Shown: one piece after another, positions 5,943-10,833 of the stretch
How the letters are laid out: the number at the start of each line of letters is the position of its first letter
Numbering within the stretch: position 1 is the first letter of the stretch
Assembly (NCBI GenBank): GCA_031290535.1
Contig: JAITNI010000200.1
Span: forward strand, 1 to 10,833
DNA from: Zoogloeaceae bacterium
Lineage (GTDB): Bacteria > Pseudomonadota > Gammaproteobacteria > Burkholderiales > Rhodocyclaceae
Direction of reading: 5' to 3'
Length of the DNA: 10,833 nucleotides
Notes under the pieces: generated by a model
Database searches by the model: none
The model's input: the letters and a program-made list of their open reading frames with translations, nothing else
Told to the model about the DNA's origin: nothing
Made by a program: the position numbers and the translations under genes

Positions 5943-8047
5943 AAAAATTCCTCCTCTGGCTGGCTTCCTTTCGCCTGCGGATTTTGTTTCGCACGGCCTT
6001 TTTGCTGCTGGCCCTGTCGGTGGTGGCGCTGGCGGTGGCGGTGTTGCAGGGGGAAAAGCAGCGCAGTTACGGCAATTACCAGCAGGCATTCGCCAAAACA
6101 AAGGAGCAGATCGTCGCCCGCCTGCGCCATCCTTCCGGCCAGCTCGCGCTCCTCAACCCGACGCGGGGCGCGGATCGGGCGGGCAATTTGTCGCCGGTGC
6201 TGCTGCCGTTTTCGGCCATTGATTTCGACGACCCGAACAAGGCGCGGCACGCCGTGGAAATGGCCGATTGCCTGATTCGCTTCGAGCGGCAGGGCAGCCT
6301 GTGCGTCGCCATCGGCAACAATCCGTGGATTGGCGGCTTTATTTACGCGGCGGGCACGTTTTCCAGCGGCCCGCTGGCGGCGCATGAAATCGGCAACAAA
6401 TATCTGGATGGGGCGCACCGGATGCGCGTCGCCGTGCATCTGCGCGGGCGTCATTATCGCTGGCTGGCGCCGTTCGAGATTTTACCCGCCCGGCGCGACG
6501 CGGCGTTTGAGGGCGTCCGGGGGCGCTTTACCGGTTATGCGGAACAGGATGACCGCGATTACACCGGAAAAATGCCGGTCAAGGAATTTCGCGGCTGGGT
6601 CTGGCAGGAGGCCGCCTGTCTTGATCTGCGGCAAGACCCGGCCACCTGCGAAAAACGCGCCTTCTTTTCCCTGCGCCTGCCGGTTGAGGAACTGATCGCC
6701 GATTTGCTGCGTACCCGGCACGCGCCCTGGCCGCCCGCCGATCTTGACGACATCCATGTGCAGATTGAAGTCCTGCCGCCCAATGACGCGCCCGCGCTGT
6801 TCAACAGCGCCGCCGCCGAACTGGCAAGGCCGTTTGCCCTTGCCGATCTGGGCGAACTCCTGCAAACGGGCGAGACGCTGCGGATTCGCCGCGAGCAGGA
6901 TGGGCGCGACCTGACGCTGATTCGCGGTCGGGGCGGCATGGAGGAACAAATTTCGCCGCTCCTGACCCGGCTGATTCGCCGCCTGCCGGTTGAGACGCCG
7001 GGAAATAGCGACGGCACGGGCGCGGCGACGGCGGAGCTGGACGATATGGTGGCGACGCCAGCGGGCGCGTACCGGATTTTTCTGCATGGCGAGGTCGACC
7101 GCGTCGTCAACCAGACGCTTTCCGCCACCGCGACCCGGCTGTCCTGGTTTGTCGGCGCGGTGATGGCGGCCATTGTGCTGGTCTGGCTGGTGATCGAAAT
7201 GGGCATTGTGCGGCGCATCGCCCGCCTGACCCGGCGTTCCCGGCAACTTTCCCTGCCCGCCCGTGATGCCGATGGCTTGCTGTCCTTCGATTTTTCCGAT
7301 CTGAAAGGCAACGATGAGCTGGGCATTCTCGCCAACGGCCTCAACCATCTCCTGCGCCGCGTCAAGGAAGACGCCGGACGCGAACGCATCCGCGCCGCGC
7401 AGGAAAAAGAACAATGGCACGCCGTCGGCCACGAAATCATGTCGCCGCTGCAATCCCTGCTCGCCCTGCACGGCAACCCGAAAGACGCCAGTTACCGCTA
7501 TCTCGCCCGGATGCAACAGGCGGTGCGGGTGCTGTACGGCAGCGCCAGCCCCAGCGAGGCGTTCCAGTCCTCAACGCTGGCGGTGGAAACGCTCGACCTT
7601 GACGCCCTGCTCATCAACATCGCCGCCAACGCCCCGCACATCGGCATCGAAAACGTGCTTTACTCCCCGCTCGGCACGCCCATGCCGGTCTGCGCCGACG
7701 GCTATTCGCTTGAGGACGTGTTCGGCCACCTCCTGAAAAACGCCGACCGTCACCGCGTCCCGAACACCCCCATCCGGATCGCCCTGAAGGAACGCGACGC
7801 GGATTCCAGCCACGTGACGGTCAGGGTACACAACACCGGCCCCGGCATCGCCCCGGAATGGCAGGAAAAGATTTTTGAATACGGCTTTTCCGGCTCCCGC
7901 GACAGCGCCCCGGAAGGCGGTCGCGGTCAGGGGCTGTTCGTGGCGAAAACCTACATGGCAAAAATGGGCGGCACGCTGAACGTCGCCCACGAGGCGGAAG
8001 GCGTCAGCTTTTATCTGAGCCTGCGCCGCGCTGAAGCGGGCGATTGA
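5939..8047 (+). CDS. Membrane sensor histidine kinase with large periplasmic domain
   Basis: 702 residues from the ATG overlapping the regulator stop; an in-frame ATG 20 codons earlier lies inside the regulator gene and before the membrane segment, so it is disfavoured. TM1 is about 14-36 and TM2 about 401-423, leaving some 365 residues outside, an unusually large sensor region I cannot assign to a known family. A HAMP-like linker follows (RRIARLTRRSRQLS to ELGILANGLNHLL). The phospho-acceptor is H498 in GHEIMSPLQS. The ATP-binding domain has N box HLLKNADRH (N601), G1 NTGPGI (632-637), F-like FEYGFS and G2 GRGQGLF (661-667). All core motifs are intact. It should phosphorylate the coupled regulator. 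The ligand is unknown; an envelope cue would fit the exported domain. It ends 9 bases before the stop of the converging TlpA gene. Confidence 0.92.
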   Translation: MKKFLLWLASFRLRILFRTAFLLLALSVVALAVAVLQGEKQRSYGNYQQAFAKTKEQIVARLRHPSGQLALLNPTRGADRAGNLSPVLLPFSAIDFDDPNKARHAVEMADCLIRFERQGSLCVAIGNNPWIGGFIYAAGTFSSGPLAAHEIGNKYLDGAHRMRVAVHLRGRHYRWLAPFEILPARRDAAFEGVRGRFTGYAEQDDRDYTGKMPVKEFRGWVWQEAACLDLRQDPATCEKRAFFSLRLPVEELIADLLRTRHAPWPPADLDDIHVQIEVLPPNDAPALFNSAAAELARPFALADLGELLQTGETLRIRREQDGRDLTLIRGRGGMEEQISPLLTRLIRRLPVETPGNSDGTGAATAELDDMVATPAGAYRIFLHGEVDRVVNQTLSATATRLSWFVGAVMAAIVLVWLVIEMGIVRRIARLTRRSRQLSLPARDADGLLSFDFSDLKGNDELGILANGLNHLLRRVKEDAGRERIRAAQEKEQWHAVGHEIMSPLQSLLALHGNPKDASYRYLARMQQAVRVLYGSASPSEAFQSSTLAVETLDLDALLINIAANAPHIGIENVLYSPLGTPMPVCADGYSLEDVFGHLLKNADRHRVPNTPIRIALKERDADSSHVTVRVHNTGPGIAPEWQEKIFEYGFSGSRDSAPEGGRGQGLFVAKTYMAKMGGTLNVAHEAEGVSFYLSLRRAEAGD

Positions 8048-8056
8048 CGGCACACC

Positions 8057-8773
8057 TTATTTTTTTACGGCGCGGGTTTGCAGCGCCTCCTGAATCTGGC
8101 GGGCAAGGTCTTGTTCCGCAAAACGCCCCCGTTTGCGGGTCGAAATCTGCCCCTGTTTGTCGATCAGCAGCGTAAAAGGCAGGCTCATGTAGGCATTGCC
8201 CAGTTGGCGCGAAAGCGTCAGCAGGCGATCATCGCCGAGGGGGAGCGGGTAGGAAACCGGATATTTTTTTGAAAATGTCCGCACGTTCTCCGCAGAATCG
8301 ACGGCGATGCCGACAAATTGCACCCCCTGACCGCGAAACTGCTCTTGCAGGCGGGAAAAAGCGGGCATTTCTTCCTTGCAGGGGTCGCACCAGGTCGCCC
8401 AGAAGTTGATGACCAGAATACGCCCCCGCCATTGCTCCAGATTTACCGTCCGGTTGTTGGCGTCGGCCAGTTTCAGGCTCAGGAGTTGCCGTAGCGCCCC
8501 GGTTTCGGTGGCGGGGACGATGTGGGGTTCAGGCGCGGCAGGGGAAGTGCCGGGGGCGCTGATCGCGGGAAGGCTGGCGAGCGTGAGCACGGTCAACAGA
8601 GCCAGTGCAAATCGGAGGGCAGGAACAGGCGGGACGGTTTTTTTGCAAAACCGGTTGTTGTTGAGGGTCAGGAACCCGTTCGCCCTGAGCTTGTCGAAGG
8701 GCGTTCTTCGCAAGATCAAGGGCAACGACTGCCTCAGCCCGAACGGGGGAACATTGTGCGGTGCTTCCTTCAT
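8057..8773 (-). CDS. TlpA-type periplasmic thiol:disulfide oxidoreductase with REP-extended leader
   Basis: 238 residues in the thioredoxin fold (AhpC-TSA/redoxin, TlpA/ResA type). The active site is WATWCDPC with C129 and C132, followed by EEMPAF; the cis-Pro region is MSLPFTLLID. The family reduces disulfides of exported proteins, for example in cytochrome c maturation. The hydrophobic segment 54-72 (RFALALLTVLTLASLPAISA) is the signal peptide or anchor, but it is preceded by 53 residues. Residues about 10-33 (PPFGLRQS to FDKLRANG) are translated from REP copy 2. The ATG at 8773 overlaps the upstream stop (ATGA), which supports it as the real start. I found no in-frame ATG, GTG or TTG between the REP and the hydrophobic segment, only rare CTG. 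Thus the leader seems unusually long because of the insertion. It could hamper export, or a different start may be used. Confidence 0.85.
   Translation of the reverse strand: MKEAPHNVPPFGLRQSLPLILRRTPFDKLRANGFLTLNNNRFCKKTVPPVPALRFALALLTVLTLASLPAISAPGTSPAAPEPHIVPATETGALRQLLSLKLADANNRTVNLEQWRGRILVINFWATWCDPCKEEMPAFSRLQEQFRGQGVQFVGIAVDSAENVRTFSKKYPVSYPLPLGDDRLLTLSRQLGNAYMSLPFTLLIDKQGQISTRKRGRFAEQDLARQIQEALQTRAVKK
8676..8746 (+). repeat. REP/BIME-type repeat, copy 2, inside the TlpA-like reading frame
   Basis: 71 bases from CCGTTCG to CGAACGG matching 1844-1916, identical over the last 32 bases. It contains the well-known GAGCTTGTCGAAGGGC type REP core. Unlike copy 1 it is not flanked by the AGGGAAACTCTG arms. 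On the minus strand it is read through as codons about 10-33 of the TlpA-like protein. Its length is not a multiple of three, so any clean insertion into an older frame must have involved extra bases or the 5' end of the gene was remodelled. Confidence 0.85.
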
Positions 8774-9393
8774 GGTTTTTCCAGCAGTTGCGCCAGATTT
8801 TCCCGCCGCGCCCGGGCGCGGGTACGGCCATCCCGGTGCCGAAAAACCTGACGTTCGTACTGGGGCGGAAAAATGAGGAGATTGACGTCCGCCACAGGCG
8901 CGGACAGGCGCAGCACCGCCTCTGCCTTGCTGTAAGCGTCGTGCGCGTGACGGCCCGCGCGGGGTTCCAGCGCTTCAAACGCCATGCCCCGATCCAGCAA
9001 AAAAATTTCCACTTCCTTGGCGCTGTCGGCAAACAAAAGCAGATCAATGGCGGAAAACGCGCCCGCCGTGCCGTCCAGTACCGAACCGGTGAGATAAGGG
9101 CGAAAATTCGCAAGAACTTCCATGATCTTAAAGGCTTCTGCGCGTAAATGGCGCAGTTCTTCCGGCTGTGCGTCGCTTTGGTAGAGCGCCTGATACAAGC
9201 GCAATTCGGCTTCCACTTCCGCGTTGTCGGGAAGCGCGGCGGATTCCGGCAAACCCAGTTGGCGGGCGGCCTTCTGCTTGGCCAGCCCAAAATCGGTGAG
9301 GCCGTCTTCGGCAATCAGCCGCGCCGCCGTGCTGGCGATGCGGGTTCGGGAGATCAGGGCGCGGGGCGCTCGGGCGCGTTCGTGATGAGTCAT
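8770..9393 (-). CDS. Hypothetical protein with a nucleotidyltransferase-like fold
   Basis: 207 residues, not firmly recognised. An N-terminal Arg-rich helical region (1-95) precedes LTGSVLDGTAGAFSAIDLLLF (102-121), which resembles the nucleotidyltransferase signature G-S...D-x-D: G103/S104, then ten residues, then A115-I116-D117. If the alignment is right, the first metal-binding Asp is replaced by Ala while the second is kept. E127 and E129 in KEVEIFLLDRGM are candidate third acidic positions, and DVNLLIFPP follows. Activity is thus doubtful, and a non-catalytic or different role is possible. The start has GAAGG 5 bases upstream. It ends overlapping the TlpA-like ATG by 4 bases, and its 5' end faces mpl across 105 bases. 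No membrane segment is visible, so it is probably cytoplasmic and functionally linked to its neighbours only by operon position. Confidence 0.75.
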   Translation of the reverse strand: MTHHERARAPRALISRTRIASTAARLIAEDGLTDFGLAKQKAARQLGLPESAALPDNAEVEAELRLYQALYQSDAQPEELRHLRAEAFKIMEVLANFRPYLTGSVLDGTAGAFSAIDLLLFADSAKEVEIFLLDRGMAFEALEPRAGRHAHDAYSKAEAVLRLSAPVADVNLLIFPPQYERQVFRHRDGRTRARARRENLAQLLEKP

Positions 9394-9422
9394 GAGAGCC
9401 TTCGGAAAATCCCGGAATCAAG

Positions 9423-9442
9423 TAAAATCAGCCCCGATTTTA
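9423..9442. promoter_or_regulatory. Inverted repeat between mpl and the divergent gene
   Basis: TAAAATC (9423-9429) and GATTTTA (9436-9442) are perfect 7-base inverted copies around 6 C-rich bases, in the 105-base divergent spacer. It is about 30 bases upstream of the minus-strand start and about 57 upstream of the mpl start, a suitable place for an operator acting on both. TAAAAT could also act as a -10-like element for the plus strand. No convincing -35 boxes are seen. Confidence 0.4.
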
Positions 9443-9498
9443 ACCTTTGTCCCGGCCTTTTTTTGTCCCGTCCCTTTTTCTTTTGCGGAAAATTTGTC

Positions 9499-10833
9499 AT
9501 GCATATTCACCTTCTCGGCATTTGCGGCACGTTCATGGGCGGCGTCGCCCAACTGGCACGGGCGGCGGGGCATCGGGTCACGGGGTGCGACGCCCAGGTC
9601 TACCCACCCATGAGCGACCAGTTGCAAGGCGCGGGCATTGAACTCATTGAGGGCTACGACCCCGCGCAACTGGCCTGCAAACCGGATCTGTTCGTGGTCG
9701 GCAACGCCATCTCACGCGGCAATCCCTTGCTGGAAGCCATTCTCGATCAGGGCTTGCCCTATGTTTCCGGCCCACAGTGGCTGGCGGAACATGTGCTGCA
9801 AGGCCGCTGGGTGTTGGGCGTGGCCGGGACGCACGGCAAGACGACAACCGCCGCCATGCTGGCGTGGATACTGGAAGACGCCGGACTTGCGCCGGGCTTT
9901 CTGATTGGCGGCGTACCGCTCAATTTTGGCGTTTCCGCCCGTTTGAAAGGCGAGACGCCGTTTTTTGTCATTGAGGCGGACGAGTACGACACCGCCTTTT
10001 GCGACAAACGCTCCAAATTTGTGCATTACCGCCCAAAAACCCTGATTCTGAATAACCTTGAATTCGATCATGCAGACATCTTCGCCGATCTTGCAGCGAT
10101 CGAGACACAATTTCACCATCTTGTGCGTACCCTGCCCGCTTCCGGCCTGATCGTCGCCCAATCCCAAACCCCCGCGCTGGAACGGGTTTTGGCGCGGGGC
10201 TGCTGGACGCCTGTCACGCATTTTGATGACCCCACCGCCTATCGTGTGGAGGGCGATGATGCGGACGGCAGCCTGATTTTGCAGGGGCCAGAGGGCGAAA
10301 TCGCCCACGCCGTGTGGACACTTTCCGGCGCGCATAATCGCGCCAATGCTTGCGCCGCGCTGTTGGCGGCTCGCCATGTCGGCGTTCCCCTGTCGCACGG
10401 GGTGGCAGCCCTGTCCCGCTTCCAGAACGTCAAGCGGCGTCTGGAAACCCGTGGGCAGGCGGCGGGCGTCACGGTCTATGACGATTTCGCGCATCACCCC
10501 ACCGCCATCGCCACCACGCTGGCCGGACTGCGGCGCAAGGTGGGCCAAGAGACACGCATTCTGGCCGTGCTGGAGCCGCGCTCGAACACCATGAAACTGG
10601 GCATTATGAAAGACCAGCTCGCCGCCAGCCTTGCGGACGCTGACCGGGTTTTCTGCTACAGCGCCCATCTGGGCTGGGACGCCGCCGCCGCCCTGTCCCC
10701 GCTTGGAGAACACGCCATCATTGAAGAGAATCTGGAGACCCTGACCGCCCGCATCGCCGCCGAGGCCAAAGCGGGCGAACACATTCTGGTCATGAGCAAC
10801 GGCGGCTTTGGCGGCATTCACGAGAAGTTGCTG
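9499..10833 (+). CDS. mpl: UDP-N-acetylmuramate:L-alanyl-gamma-D-glutamyl-meso-diaminopimelate ligase, C-terminus beyond window
   Basis: 445 codons from ATG at 9499, running off the right edge. Family members are about 450-460 residues, so it is nearly complete. The enzyme joins recycled tripeptide (L-Ala-gamma-D-Glu-meso-DAP) to UDP-MurNAc with ATP in the cytoplasm, feeding peptidoglycan recycling. An N-terminal Rossmann-like part begins HIHLLGICGTFMGGVA. The ATP loop is GTHGKTTT (110-117), followed by EADEYD (159-164) and NNLEFDHADIF (185-195), the Mur-ligase catalytic region. The third domain carries YDDFAHHP and EPRSNTMKLG (359-368); the latter is characteristic of Mpl and separates it from MurC. 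SNGGFGGIHEKLL is at the visible end. The ribosome site is poor. The gene starts 105 bases from a divergent gene and probably has its own promoter. Confidence 0.95.
   Translation, partial: MHIHLLGICGTFMGGVAQLARAAGHRVTGCDAQVYPPMSDQLQGAGIELIEGYDPAQLACKPDLFVVGNAISRGNPLLEAILDQGLPYVSGPQWLAEHVLQGRWVLGVAGTHGKTTTAAMLAWILEDAGLAPGFLIGGVPLNFGVSARLKGETPFFVIEADEYDTAFCDKRSKFVHYRPKTLILNNLEFDHADIFADLAAIETQFHHLVRTLPASGLIVAQSQTPALERVLARGCWTPVTHFDDPTAYRVEGDDADGSLILQGPEGEIAHAVWTLSGAHNRANACAALLAARHVGVPLSHGVAALSRFQNVKRRLETRGQAAGVTVYDDFAHHPTAIATTLAGLRRKVGQETRILAVLEPRSNTMKLGIMKDQLAASLADADRVFCYSAHLGWDAAAALSPLGEHAIIEENLETLTARIAAEAKAGEHILVMSNGGFGGIHEKLL

Noticed and set aside
4650..6101. 483-residue open frame on the minus strand
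   Set aside because: Spans the divergent promoter region and overlaps the regulator and the SPFH gene in wrong frames; low-complexity start.
6482..7516. 344-residue open frame on the minus strand
   Set aside because: Antisense of the histidine kinase, whose motifs are intact.
8529..9314. 261-residue minus-strand frame across the nucleotidyltransferase-like/TlpA junction
   Set aside because: Different frame from both real genes; Arg/Ser/Cys-rich shadow composition.
9712..10821. 369-residue open frame on the minus strand
   Set aside because: Antisense of mpl.

Overview
The window looks like chromosomal DNA of a GC-rich Gram-negative proteobacterium, most likely a betaproteobacterium (Rhodocyclales-like is a guess from gene content). 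Pointers are a meso-diaminopimelate murein-recycling ligase (Mpl), a periplasmic TlpA-type thioredoxin, an OmpR-type two-component pair, and two copies of a REP/BIME-type repeat of the kind that encodes the peptide FDKLRANG when read through. I see no tRNA, rRNA, CRISPR array or transposase gene.

Layout. (1) 1-1759, minus strand: the first 586 codons of an MmeI-like single-chain restriction-modification enzyme whose C-terminal part, including the target-recognition region, lies beyond the left edge. It is clearly AT-richer than the rest. (2) 1760-2156: non-coding, with a good -10 box for the methylase, a 116-bp inverted-repeat element that contains REP copy 1, and two strong hairpins. (3) 4915-2157, minus strand: a two-gene unit, an SPFH/Band-7 membrane protein followed after 2 nt by a secreted SH3b-type protein with a propeller-like C-terminus. 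(4) 4916-5234: a divergent regulatory region with several palindromes. (5) 5235-8047, plus strand: a response regulator and histidine kinase overlapping by 4 nt. (6) 9393-8057, minus strand: a nucleotidyltransferase-fold-like protein and a TlpA-type thioredoxin, again overlapping by 4 nt; REP copy 2 sits inside the 5' part of the thioredoxin reading frame. (7) 9394-9498: a short divergent intergenic region with a perfect 7-bp inverted repeat. (8) 9499-10833, plus strand: mpl, missing only a short C-terminal end.

How the genes may work together. The SPFH protein is predicted to have a cytoplasmic N-terminus and most of its mass in the periplasm. The SH3b protein carries an export signal, so the two could form one envelope module. 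The divergent two-component system has a large predicted periplasmic sensor domain and is a natural candidate regulator of that module, but this rests only on position. Mpl acts in cytoplasmic peptidoglycan recycling. The restriction-modification gene looks like an accessory insertion next to repeats.

The least explained items are the compound inverted repeat beside the methylase promoter, the REP element read through as part of the TlpA leader, the nucleotidyltransferase-like protein with Ala at an expected catalytic Asp, and the SPFH/SH3b pair. Nothing in the window proves a new defence or signalling system. All family assignments come from reading motifs by eye, without database searches.
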